DNA from: Cherax quadricarinatus
Taxonomy: Eukaryota; Arthropoda; Malacostraca; Decapoda; Parastacidae
Assembly (NCBI RefSeq): GCF_038502225.1
Contig: NC_091372.1
Coordinates: 10,719,290-10,783,289 of the forward strand
Length of the DNA: 64,000 nucleotides
Direction: 5' to 3'
Part shown: positions 32,882 to 43,700 of the stretch, piece by piece
How the letters are laid out: every line of letters starts with the position of its first letter
How positions within the stretch are numbered: the stretch's first letter is position 1
Made by a program: the position numbers and the translations under genes
Notes under the pieces: model-generated
Seen by the model: the letters and a program-made list of their open reading frames with translations, nothing else
What the model was told of the DNA's origin: nothing
Database searches by the model: none

Positions 32882-33160
32882 CCAGTTCAGTTTGGCCTCC
32901 CTAGTAAGACTTTTACATATGTAAAGAAGATTAACAAAAATGGAAAAAAGTTTAGATTTCCCATCATTAATGATCATTAGTGTTTTCCACCACTAATGAT
33001 CATTAGTATTTACATCATTAATGATCATCAGGGATCACATTAGTGATCATTGGTGTATGACTGTTTGTCTATACTTGGTTACAGCTGTATATAATGTGCA
33101 TTCAACACCTGGGTGTTTGTGCTACTGAGAATCATAATAGAGTCCAATAAATAGCATATA
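32882..33160 (+). other. 53BP1 3' UTR with repeated TGATCA palindromes and poly(A) signal
   Basis: Between 32960 and 33055 the motif TTAATGATCATTAG or a close variant occurs four to five times, each centred on TGATCA. An AATAAA lies near 33147 (AGTCCAATAAATAGC) and would give a 3' UTR of about 290 bases. Confidence 0.6.
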
Positions 33161-33280
33161 AATTAACTAAATGCAATCATTTAATAATCACACTTTATTC
33201 CATATTTTTCTATACATATGAAGGTATTAGTGATATAGTCAGCCAGTGCCTGATAAGTCTGGTTGACATGAAGGTGTGAG

Positions 33281-33418
33281 GGTTGCCAGGGCAATCATGT
33301 AATCACTATTGGTTACTGGTAAGGAAGCCTGGCTTCAGGTAGGGTTGCTAGGGTGATCAGGTAGTCACTACTGGTTACTGGTAAGGAAGCCTGGTCACAG
33401 GCAGGGCTGCTGGGGTAC
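33281..33418 (+). repeat. 62-bp tandem duplication
   Basis: Two units with TACTGGTAAGGAAGCCTGG (33281-33343 and 33344-33405) and the start of a third (GGGCTGCTGGGGTA). Confidence 0.8.
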
Positions 33419-33586
33419 ATGAATCCTCAGAATTGGTCAGAGTATGGTAAATCTCGTATTCGTAATGGTTCACGCGTATTTTCTATTTGAATGTCAGCAA
33501 AGTAATGGGGACTTGCGAATAATTTTTATATACAATATAAGTTTTTGCTACATATTGTAATTACAAAGAAAAATAGAGCATGATAG

Positions 33587-33863
33587 TAATGTAGATAAAT
33601 GGTTCAGAGAACCAACAGTTTGATAAATCAGACATGTGTAACATTTGGGTATCTTTATTGTGGAAACAATTGCCACACAAGTGGCTTCGTCAGTCCAATA
33701 CAAAGAAGAATGGTGAAGATCAGGAGGAGTTTGAGGGACTGATTACCTCACACTACTCCTGATCTTCACCATTCTTTGTATGGGACTGATGAAGCCACTT
33801 GTGTGGCAATTATGTTTCCACCATAAAGATATCCAAATGTTGCTCACATGTCTCAATTATCAA
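33587..33863. mobile_element. Palindromic hammerhead-like element, decayed
   Basis: The 277-bp unit is flanked by the 10-bp duplication AGCATGATAG (33577-33586, 33864-33873). The arms pair almost completely with little loop (near 33735). The hammerhead boxes are damaged: the right arm keeps CTGATGA (33786-33792) but has GCAATTATG in place of GCGAAACG, and the left has CTGACGA and GCAATTG. It starts TAATGTAGATAAATGGTTCA, like the copy at 40546. From 33874 to 34217 nothing else is seen. Confidence 0.8.
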
Positions 33864-34214
33864 AGCATGATAGCACTGCACTTTTAACTAGAGACCTGAT
33901 TTTTGTCACCTTAAACTTTGTGGGTAATCTCTTACGATATTTGTAATTAACTGAATTACCCTTATTTTTAATAATAAACTTCAACGTGATTATGTTTGTT
34001 ACAAATAATTTCTGGGCACACTAATATATTTAGTGATAATGTGTTTGGATAATGTAAATTGTGTAATTAGAATAGACCAACTCCAAGATTGTAGAGTTGT
34101 AAGTCAGTGTGAATTGTGTTTTAGCTCGGAATATATTTATTTGTAGAATATGAAAGTTTAAATGTTTATATGAAAATTTTGTACAAACTGTGCGTGTGTA
34201 CATGAGCAGTCGTT

Positions 34215-34347
<133 letters not shown>

Positions 34348-34966
34348 TTGGGTGGCTTTAGCTCTTGGTACTGCCTCTTCTACTGACCTATATGATTGAG
34401 CCTTTGCACATGTATTTTTAAATCCATGTATGGAGTACCCTTCCTCTTTGTCATTGCTCAGTTCATTTTCCTTGACCATTCTTATGTTCAAGAAAAGTTT
34501 TGCGAGATCTGTCACTCCTGTGGGTGTGTAATTTTCAGCCATACTTCCTTGCTCTTGTTACATTCCTGCTAGAGATCCTATCCTTGTCTTCCCCATAATG
34601 TATATTGTACATTGGGATCATATCCTCTCATGTTCTTTGTAGCTCATTACACACTGTCTTTGTGATATCCTCTATACTCCAACAAGTCTGGTGTTTTACT
34701 AGGTGAGGGGTTCCATATCAGCTCATTGTAATCAATGATGGGTTGCTGTATGAGGTAGTGTGTATGTTTACCTGTTTGAGCTTTAGGGAAAAGTTCCTTA
34801 TTCTTAGTCCTACTTTGTAACTTTTATATGAGGGAAGTGCAATGGCCCGGTTGTAATTATTTTGAACCTCTGTGAATTGCAGGCTTTTAAATACTCAGTG
34901 AGGCTGGTATTCTAAGCATTTACCTCTTCCATATTTTACTGTTCATTAATTTACCTTGTTTTACAG

Positions 34967-35133
34967 TAAATTTTCTCATAACACTGGTAACCTAGTGTTC
35001 TCTCTCCAAGAAAGAACCCGTAATAAAGGATTCAAATTAGACGATTGTCAAATTAAGACAATTGTCTTAAAACAGTTCCTGATCAGCCGGGGTTGTGGTG
35101 CTTACGTTGGACTACTGAAAATTAGTCTGCAAG
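34967..35133 (+). CDS. Exon of an unidentified gene
   Basis: The acceptor TACCTTGTTTTACAG precedes 34967 and the donor AAG|GTGAAA follows 35133. The 167 bases read 1 + 55 codons + 1, phase 2 in and phase 1 out. The product (HNTGNLVFSLQERTRNKGFK, LDDCQIKTIVLKQFLISRGC, GAYVGLLKISLQ) looks like a normal globular protein but I do not recognise the family. It lies between 53BP1 and MRPL2 on the same strand and joins in frame to 39004-39173. No first exon is identified, so the 5' part is unknown. Confidence 0.5.
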
Positions 35134-36549
35134 GTGAAAATAGCATTGAGTGAAGAATTTATAGGGAAAATAAGGTTATTGTTGACACAATCAAATTTGC
35201 ATTTTTTTTTTTTTTTTGCAAGGTAAAAATTACTACAGTTTAATTTTCCTTATATTCTGGTAGTGTTCTTCTTGACCTGGACGAGTGAGGAGAGGATTGA
35301 TGTGGGTCTACTGGTCTGAGATGGCTAGTTGATTCTCACATTAAGAGCATGTGCATCACCTGGAAACATATCTAAAATTTAAACTATCTTCAGTACCATC
35401 ATAGATTCATGTTTTTTTTTCCTTGGCATCTCCTGCAACACTAGTACTCCTCTTGGTTGCCATGGTTAATATCCAGAGACCAGAGTGATGAAAACATTCA
35501 AAATAGCTTAATAAACAGTGATTCTCTGTTTATCAAATAATTTTGCCATTTTTTCATTATCCCTTAGTGTCTCTTGGATAGTGGGATACGGCCGGTTTGT
35601 TGAAAGAAGAAAAGTCTCTTGGATATTAACCATGGCACCCAAGATGCTGGGTGTCCTGCGAAGGTGTGAATCTGATAGTATTGAAGAAGGGAAATCTTAG
35701 ATGTGCATCTAAATGGTGCATGTGTGATGCAGATTGTTTTCACTCTTGATCTGAGACAGTCTACTGTCCGTACAAATAGGGACAGTGAGAAGATTAAAAT
35801 TTGTACAGTCAGTAATCTAGATTGTGACCTAGTGCAAAGAATGTCAGTGAAATCAATGCTGGAGGGTATAACAGACCAGATGGTTGCACTCGAGTATAAC
35901 CATCAACTACTGGCAACTCTGCATCTGCATCAATCCAAGAACCACAGCCATCTGCCTCAGGCCACTCGAGCCACACCATATCTATCCACACACTCACACA
36001 CACTACCATATCAACAAACAGTGCAGATTAGAATGTAAGGTAAGCTGTATTATTTTAGACATAGTAATAAGACTATTTAAAAATTGTTTGGCAAATTTGG
36101 TGGTTTCAGGAACATAAAAACATGTTTTTCTATGTTTTTCACAACAATTTGCACTATTTTGTATTCGAGGTCTCTAACTTGCACTCTGATGATTTACTAT
36201 ATTCGGCATACTTGTAAAGGAAGTTCTTGTATATTATACCTTCTTCAATGTTTATCTTCATTGCCAACAAGGAGAAAATGAGCCTGTCTTTGTGCTGTGA
36301 TCTCTTCATATATATCGGCTTAATATTTTTAAAGAGCTCTACTTTTTAGGCATTTTTTTGTTAATGTACTTAGGTGATAGAGGTTAATTTAATTTGTTGA
36401 CCTTAAAGCAAATTATTGATTTATTTTATTAGTTTGACTGTTATTACCATTTAGTATTATTAGGATTATATTTTCATCATATTTAGAAGTTTTGTTATTA
36501 TGAATATACACAGTAATTGTAATAGTGTTTTGCATGTGGTTTCCTTTTG
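35134..36549. other. Intron-like AT-rich sequence
   Basis: There is an RTE-type tail fragment at 35580-35606 (GTGGGATACGGCCGGTTTGT). An open frame at 35703-36038 has no good splice context and no known motif. Otherwise I see nothing supportable. Confidence 0.4.
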
Positions 36550-36690
36550 TCATCAAAGGAGATTCCTTGATGCTTATGAATGTTTCTGGATTCAGGGAAT
36601 TTGAGTTACTCTCCCTTGGATCAAACCTATTCCCCCAGGCACTGCATGAACCCTGTGGCTTTAGCACTTCCTCATGAATATAGTTATTAC
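36550..36690 (+). repeat. SINE-1 family copy
   Basis: GATTCCTTGATGCTTATGAA, CCTATTCCCCCAGGCACTGC and CTGTGGCTTTAGCACTTCCT match the SINE-1 layout. From 36691 to 37049 nothing is recognised. Confidence 0.6.
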
Positions 36691-37049
36691 ATTTTCTCCT
36701 AACTGGTTTCCCATCTCTTGCCCAGTTGTAGAGTTTAGCTGGTGTTACTGTATTCTTTACCATGTCATGTGTGAGCTCTTTTGCTGTCTTGACATTAGGA
36801 TCTTCAAGTTTTTACAGTGGTGGCTAGTCACACCTAGTAGTACAGTTGTTTTATCAGTATGAACAAAATTAGGCATTGCATGAATTTGTGACTTACTGGT
36901 ATGTTTAATTTTACAATTGAAAAAAAAACATTAAATGTTTTAAAGCTCATATATTTTAACTTTAAAGATGACCTCTATTTTTTGTGGGATTAGAGTATCC
37001 CATTGCATTTATTATTGTATATACTCATGCAGTGGGTGAGAACGTTGGT

Positions 37050-37140
37050 ACCTAACATGACTCAAGAAATCGTAATGACACGATTGCAAACAAACTATAA
37101 CCCCGCGGGTTCAATCCCGGCCGGGGGTATGGTTGGTACC
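37050..37140 (+). repeat. tRNA-derived SINE (SINE-4) fragment
   Basis: CTCAAGAAATCGTAATGACA and a B box in GGGTTCAATCCCGGCC match the SINE-4 pieces at 20925-21075. There is no acceptor stem, so it is not a tRNA gene. Confidence 0.6.
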
Positions 37141-37254
37141 TAGGGTGAGCCAGTCCTTGTTGTGCGTGATAGTCATTCATCTCCTGACATTTACATGTCA
37201 GTGATTTTAACTGCTGTAAAGAAAAGTTTTAGTTTGTATGCTAATAAAAGTCTG

Positions 37255-37790
<536 letters not shown>

Positions 37791-38540
37791 ATTAGTGTTT
37801 TCTTATGAAGCATTTCAGTTGTTGAAATAACTTCATGTACAAAATATCTCGCCCAATACTGATGTTGGCCAAACATGTTCATAATGACCTGTTCACTTCA
37901 TGTACTTGTGAATGTTCCATTCCACCCACTCCTTCACTCCCTCAATATTTGTCATGATCTGCCATAGTACTACATATAATGATGAAAGATGACCCATTTA
38001 CTCATTTCCAAGGATGTGTATGCAATGTACTGTAGGTTTAATTGTGCACTGCTGCTATTCAATAGAAAACCAACTATGTTGCTTCATATTTAGTGGGGCC
38101 AGCATAAAGCCCTCCTGTACATTTTTAATGTAATTATGTAAACTCACTTGCATTACTTTTCCTCTATAAACTTTATGCACATACTATAAATAGTGTCCTG
38201 TGTGGGTTTTAAAATTAGACAAAGTTCAATAGCAGTCTACAATGGTGTTACCTGTGTTAATGTGAGGTTTTGTATTAGAAAGTTATTTCTGTATTCTTTC
38301 CACATTTAAGATACAAGAAACTGGTAATCCTCTTTGTATATTATGAATGTATTTTATTTATTATTTTTTTTTTTACTGAAGCCAGACGACTTGTCTTTCA
38401 TTTTAACAGTACAACTAAAATCCGCGTATGTGCACAAGGCCTTAAAATTTTGGAAAATTGCGGCCTTTTTTTTCGTTCTGTGGGCACACACATGAAAACA
38501 TGGTACATACATCTTGTTCAGACTCTGACATGCATACAGT

Positions 38541-38541
38541 T

Positions 38542-38574
<33 letters not shown>

Positions 38575-38672
38575 CCAACAAGTTGGCCGTCTCCCACCGA
38601 GGCAGGGTGACCCAAAAAAAGAAAGAAAATCCCCAAAAAGAAAACACTTTCATCATCATTCAACACTTTCAG
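38541..38672 (-). repeat. RTE-like LINE 3' tail with T-run
   Basis: About 33 T residues are followed by CCAACAAGTTGGCCGTCTCC, GGCAGGGTGACCC and GAAAATCCCCAAAAAGAAAA. Confidence 0.85.
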
Positions 38673-39003
38673 TTGCTGTACTTTCAAATAAAACACAGTA
38701 CCTCTTGTTCAGACTATGACATGCATACTCACTTGAGTACAAAGACACAATATGCAAACCAGGATATTATGAGGACTGTTTTGCTCAGGGTAGAGCTTTA
38801 TCAGGCCACTGATAAAGCTCTATCTTAAGCAAAAATACTCTATAGTCCCAGTAAAGGCTTGTTTTGCATAGTGTCTTCGTTACCATACCTGAGGGCATTA
38901 TGCCTGTTCATCCACTTGCTGTACAGTTAGATAAAACATGTTAGCTATAGATTTAGTTTTTAGTAGTAGTTTATGCCTTGGCAAATCATTTTATTGTGGC
39001 TAG

Positions 39004-39173
39004 ATTTGAAAAATCTTTTTAATACTGCACTTGCCAAATTATTAGACGTTGTGGATTACCAAGGAGAATTGCATAGTCGTCTTGAACCATTAAACAAAAA
39101 AATAATTACCAACCAAATTTTTGACCCAGAAAAACTGCAGATTTTGACAATATGGCAGTTTAAATGTATGAAG
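39004..39173 (+). CDS. Second exon of the unidentified gene
   Basis: The acceptor TTTTATTGTGGCTAG precedes 39004 and the donor AAG|GTAATC follows 39173. The 170 bases enter in phase 1 and leave in phase 0, matching the phase-1 exit of 34967-35133. The product is DLKNLFNTALAKLLDVVDYQ, GELHSRLEPLNKKIITNQIF, DPEKLQILTIWQFKCMK, helical in appearance and not recognised. The next exon should lie in or beyond the gap at 39253. An exon lying between the two is possible. Confidence 0.5.
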
Positions 39174-39252
39174 GTAATCTGCTTCATTAATATTACTGCG
39201 AAATCAGTTTATCAACAATGGATAACTTGAACCGAAGTCTTAGCTTTGGAAT

Positions 39253-39352
39253 NNNNNNNNNNNNNNNNNNNNNNNNNNNNNNNNNNNNNNNNNNNNNNNN
39301 NNNNNNNNNNNNNNNNNNNNNNNNNNNNNNNNNNNNNNNNNNNNNNNNNNNN
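39253..39352. other. Assembly gap, exactly 100 N
   Basis: A run of exactly 100 N usually marks a scaffold join of unknown size. The first MRPL2 exon seen begins at its right edge, so the start of MRPL2 and the end of the unidentified gene are probably lost here, and adjacency of the two genes is unproven. Confidence 0.95.
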
Positions 39353-39446
39353 ATGGAACCTTCTTGGAGGAGAGAGTCATTGGTATCTTGTATGATCCCA
39401 ATCGCACAGCTCGCATTGCTCTTGTGGCAAGTGGTATTAACATGAG
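39353..39446 (+). CDS. MRPL2: Mitochondrial ribosomal protein uL2m, exon (5' partial at gap)
   Basis: uL2m is a core protein of the mitochondrial large ribosomal subunit near the peptidyl-transferase centre. After the gap the frame reads GTFLEERVIGILYDPNRTAR and IALVASGINMR, the start of the L2 OB-fold part (the YDPNRTARIALV pattern is conserved in L2 proteins). The donor GAG|GTAAGC follows 39446, phase 2. The N-terminal mitochondrial signal and earlier exons are missing. Confidence 0.9.
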
Positions 39447-39574
39447 GTAAGCTTCTTCAGATGAATTTTGATATTAGACAAATGCATTCTGCCACACTAA
39501 GTTCAAGATACAGTATATCACTATTTATAATATAAATCAAATATATTTTCACAAATACTTTTTATTTTGTTAGT

Positions 39575-39722
39575 ACTGTATTTTATACTGTAAGGTTTAG
39601 GATAAACACTGTGTACAACACAAATAGTTGTTTATTTCCCAGAAATTTGGCATAAAAAACACGGTCGTAAGTTGAGTGGTCGTAAGTCGAGCAGGTCGTA
39701 AGTCGGATGGTAGGTGTAATTA
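39575..39722 (+). repeat. MITE family C fragment
   Basis: Sequence from TAGTACTGTATTTTATACTG to AGGTCGTAAGTCGGATGGTA is nearly identical to 47598-47746. The GTCGTAAGTCG repeats are its terminal motif. Confidence 0.75.
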
Positions 39723-39732
39723 TATACTTCTG

Positions 39733-39922
39733 TGTGGGGAAGTGGAAAAGAATTCTTCCTCCATAAACCATGCGTGTCGTAAGAGGCAACTAAAATGCCA
39801 GGAGCAAAGGGTAGTAACACCTTCTCCTGTATAAATTACTAAATTTAAGAAGAAAAACCTTAGTTTTTCTTTTTAGGTCACCCTTCCTCAGTGGGATATG
39901 GCCGGTTTGTTGAAAAAAAAAT
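39733..39922 (+). repeat. SINE-2 family copy
   Basis: It begins GGGGAAGTGGAAAAGAATTC, has GCGTGTCGTAAGAGGCAACT, and ends with the RTE-type tail GTGGGATATGGCCGGTTTGT and an A-run. Confidence 0.8.
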
Positions 39923-39954
39923 ATACTATGTAAGGGGCAATACATAGTACATAG

Positions 39955-40122
39955 TACGTACATAGGATATAGAAGGATGGGCGGAGATATGTTGCAGTTT
40001 TTGAACTGTAGTGTAGTCATACCTCTGGCAAGACAGTAATGGAGTGAACAATGATGAAAGTATTTCTTCCTTTTTGGGTCACCCTGTCTCGGTGGGAAAC
40101 GACCAATGTCTTAATAAAAAAA
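39955..40122 (+). repeat. RTE-like LINE 3' end fragment
   Basis: GTTGCAGTTTTTGAACTGTA, CTGGCAAGACAGTAATGGAG and GGGTCACCCTGTCTCGGTGG match the 3' UTR of the LINE at 61935-63941. From 40123 to 40462 nothing else is seen. Confidence 0.7.
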
Positions 40123-40462
40123 TCAGAAATAGAAATATACTGCAATAGAATATAGAAATATTTTAAAAATCCCACATTATTGACATACCCAGTGTTGCAA
40201 GCAACTCATAATTTGCCATATACAGTATTATATATAATATATTCCATGAAATATAAGAGGAAAATCAACTAAAGTGAATGAGGAAGACAAAAATTCTAGA
40301 CACAAAAAGGAAAATTGCGACATGAGGTATCGGATATGTAAATTCAATTTTCAGCGCAAGTAATACAGTGTGTGTGTTGTGGGTTGCAATGAAGGTATAC
40401 GAAGAGTTCAGTCACCATGTAATTCTTTTGCAACTTTTGCCATTTATTTGTTGTATTTTCAG

Positions 40463-40536
40463 GTATATTGTTGCTACGGAAAACATGAAGAAAGGAGATC
40501 TCATCAGAACTTCCAGTTACATCCCACGTATAACTG
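40463..40536 (+). CDS. MRPL2: uL2m exon 2 of those visible
   Basis: The acceptor TTGTATTTTCAG precedes 40463 and the donor ACTG|GTAGGT follows 40536. The 74 bases read 1 + 24 codons + 1. The product RYIVATENMKKGDLIRTSSY then IPRIT matches the L2 segment in which RYIIAT leads the second strand pair. Its donor sequence lies inside the target duplication of the element at 40546-40681. Confidence 0.93.
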
Positions 40537-40545
40537 GTAGGTATA

Positions 40546-40681
40546 ATTTGTAGATGAATGGTTCAGAGAACCGACATGTTGATAAATTAGACACATGTGC
40601 AACTCTTGGGTATCTTTATTGAGGAAACGTTTCGCCACACAGTGGCTTCATCAGTCCATACAAAGGAGAACAGGAGAATAG
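40546..40681 (-). mobile_element. One-arm hammerhead element inserted at a splice donor
   Basis: The 136-bp unit is flanked by the 12-bp duplication CTGGTAGGTATA (40534-40545, 40682-40693), which includes the last three bases of the MRPL2 exon and its donor. It starts ATTTGTAGATGAATGGTTCA like the copy at 33587. The minus strand carries an intact hammerhead core: CTGATGA, GCCAC-TGT-GTGGC and GAAAC (40629-40654). Only one arm is present, in contrast to the palindromic copies. Confidence 0.8.
40629..40654 (-). ncRNA. Intact hammerhead-ribozyme core
   Basis: All invariant boxes and stem II are present as at 31903-31928; stem I can form between TATGGA and TCC...AATA. It is antisense to MRPL2, so it would be made only from a minus-strand transcript. 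Activity is not shown. Confidence 0.7.
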
Positions 40682-40730
40682 CTGGTAGGTATATTATTGT
40701 ATGTGCATAGCTGGTAGGTATATTATTGTA
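40682..40730 (+). repeat. 29-bp tandem repeat carrying donor-like motifs, left part
   Basis: Units of GTGCATAGCTGGTAGGTATA plus TTATTGTAT. Each contains CTG|GTAGGTAT, a copy of the MRPL2 donor. The array continues at 45721 after the Tigger-type insertion. Confidence 0.8.
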
Positions 40731-43700
40731 CAGTGGACCCTCGGTTATCAGCCGTTCCTGTTATCGGCCAATTCGGCTATAGGCCGGTTTTTCAGCTTCC
40801 GGTTATCAGCCTTTATTTTGCTTATCAGCCGTATGGGACGCGTACACCCGCCCACCGGCAGCCGCTCACGTCAGTCTGGTGTGTCTCTGGGCGAGTAAGG
40901 AAGCTTCTGCTCTTTCATCTAAACATTTCACTATAAACCGTTATTTTTGGTGGTTATTTATCAAGTGCAACTGTGAAATAAGTCACCATGGCCCCTAAAA
41001 ATGTTCTTAGTAAAGTTATATTGGTAAAGAAAGAAACATGATAGAATTCAAGGCATGCAGGAAGTGTAGTAGACATGCAGGAAGTGTAGCAGGCAGGCAG
41101 GAAGTGTAGCAGACATGCAGGAAGTGTAGCAGGCAGGCAGGAAGTGTAGCAGACATGCAGGAAGTGTAGCAGACATGCAGGAAGTGTAGTAGACATGAAG
41201 GAAGTGTAGCAGGCAGGCAGGAAGTGTAGCAGACATGCAGGAAGTGTAGCAGACATGAAGGAAGTGTAGCAGGCAGGCAGGAAGTGTAGCAGACATGCAG
41301 GAAGTGTAGCAGACATGCAGGAAGTGTAGTAGACATGAAGGAAGTGTAGCAGGCAGGCAGGAAGTGTAGCAGACATGCAGGAAGTGTAGCAGACATGCAG
41401 GAAGTGTAGTAGACATGAAGGAAGTGTAGCAGGCAGGCAGGAAGTGTAGCAGACATGCAGGAAGTGTAGCAGACATGCAGGAAGTGTAGCAGGCATGCAG
41501 GAAGTGTAGTAGACATGAAGGAAGTGTAGCAGGCAGGCAGGAAGTGTAGTAGACATGAAGGAAGTGTAGCAGGCAGGCAGGAAGTGTAGCAGACATGCAG
41601 GAAGTGTAGCAGACATGCAGGAAGTGTAGCAGGCATGCAGGAAGTGTAGTAGACATGAAGGAAGTGTAGCAGGCAGGCAGGAAGTGTAGTAGACATGAAG
41701 GAAGTGTAGCAGGCAGGCAGGAAGGCAGACATGCAGGAAGTGTAGCAGACATGCAGGAAGTGTAGCAGACATGCAGGAAGTGTAGCAGGCATGCAGGAAG
41801 TGTAGCAGAGTGTAGCAGGCAGGCAGGAATGCATGCAGGAAGTGTAGCAGCATGCATGCAGGAAGTGTAGCAGGCATGCAGGAAGTGTAGCAGGAAGTGT
41901 AGCAGACATGCAGGAAGTGTAGCAGGCATGCAGGAAGTGTAGCAGCAGACATGCAGGAAGTGTAGTAGGACATGCAGGAAGTGTAGCAGACATGCAGGAA
42001 GTGTAGCAGGACATGCAGGAAGTGTAGCAGTAGCAGTGTGCAGGAAGTGTAGCAGACATGCAGGAAGTGTAGCAGGCATGCAGGAAGTGTAGTAGACATG
42101 AAGGAAGTGTAGCAGGCAGGCAGGAAGTGTAGCAGACATGCAGGAAGTGTAGCAGACATGCAGGAAGTGTAGCAGGCATGCAGGAAGTGTAGCAGGCAGG
42201 CAGGAAGTGTAGCAGACATGCAGGAAGTGTAGCAGACATGCAGGAAGTGTAGCAGGCATGCAGGAAGTGTAGCAGGCAGGCAGGAAGTGTAGCAGACATG
42301 CAGGAAGTGTAGCAGACATGCAGGAAGTGTAGCAGGCATGCAGGAAGTGTAGCAGGCAGGCAGGAAGTGTAGTAGACATGAAGGAAGTGTAGCAGGCATG
42401 CAGGAAGTGTAGCAGGCATGCAGGAAGTGTAGCAGGCAGGCAGGAAGTGTAGCAGACATGCAGGAAGTGTAGCAGGCATGCAGGAAGTGTAGCAGGCAGG
42501 CAGGAAGTGTAGCAGGCAGGCAGGAAGTGTAGCAGACATGCAGGAAGTGTAGCAGGCATGCAGGAAGTGTAGCAGGCAGGCAGGAAGTGTAGCAGACATG
42601 CAGGAAGTGTAGCAGGCATGCAGGAAGTGTAGCAGGCAGGCAGGAAGTGTAGCAGGCATGCAGGAAGTGTAGCAGGCATGCAGGAAGTGTAGCAGGCATG
42701 CAGGAAGTGTAGCAGGCATGCAGGAAGTGTAGCAGACATGCAGGAAGTGTAGCAGACATGCAGGAAGTGTAGCAGGCATGCAGGAAGTGTAGCAGGCATG
42801 CAGGAAGTGTAGCAGGCATGCAGGAAGTGTAGCAGACATGCAGGAAGTGTAGCAGGCATGCAGGAAGTGTAGCAGGCATGCAGGAAGTGTAGCAGGCAGG
42901 CAGGAAGTGTAGCAGGCAGGCAGGAAGTGTAGCAGGCAGGCAGGAAGTGTAGCAGGCAGGCAGGAAGTGTAGCAGGCATGCAGGAAGTGTAGCAGGCATG
43001 CAGGAAGTGTAGCAGGCATGCAGGAAGTGTAGCAGGCAGGCAGGAAGTGTAGCAGGCATGCAGGAAGTGTAGCAGGCATGCAGGAAGTGTAGCAGGCATG
43101 CAGGAAGTGTAGCAGGCATGCAGGAAGTGTAGCAGGCATGCAGGAAGTGTAGTAGGCATGCAGGAAGTGTAGCAGGCATGCAGGAAGTGTAGCAGGCATG
43201 CAGGAAGTGTAGTAGGCATGCAGGAAGTGTAGCAGTCATGCAGGAAGTGGAGCAGACATGCAGGAACTGTAGCAGGCGTGCAGTGAGTATAGCAGGCATA
43301 CAGAAAGTGTAGCAGGCATGAAGGAAGTGTAGCAGGCATGCAGGAAGTGTAGCAGACATGCAGGAAGTGTAGCAGGCATGCAGGAAGTGTAGCAGACATG
43401 CAGGAAGTGTAGCAGGCATGCAGGAAGTGTAGCAGGCATGCAGGAAGTGTAGCAGGCATGCAGGAAGTGTAGCAGGCATGCAGAAAGTGTAGCAGGCATG
43501 CAGGAAGTGTAGCAGGCATGCAGGAAGTGTAGCAGGCATGCAGGAAGTGTAGCAGGCATGCAGGAAATGTAGTAGGCATGCAAGAAGTGTAGCAGGCATG
43601 CAGGAAGTGTAGCAGGCATGAAGAAAGTGTAGCAGGCATGCAGGAAGTGTAGCAGGCATGCAGGAAGTGTAGTAGGCATGCAGAAAGTGTAGTAGGCATG

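Noticed and set aside
35703..36038. 111-residue plus-strand frame with a donor-like GTAAGC just after its stop
   Set aside because: There is no pyrimidine tract before it in the needed phase, and it has an in-frame stop before the donor; nothing in it is recognisable.
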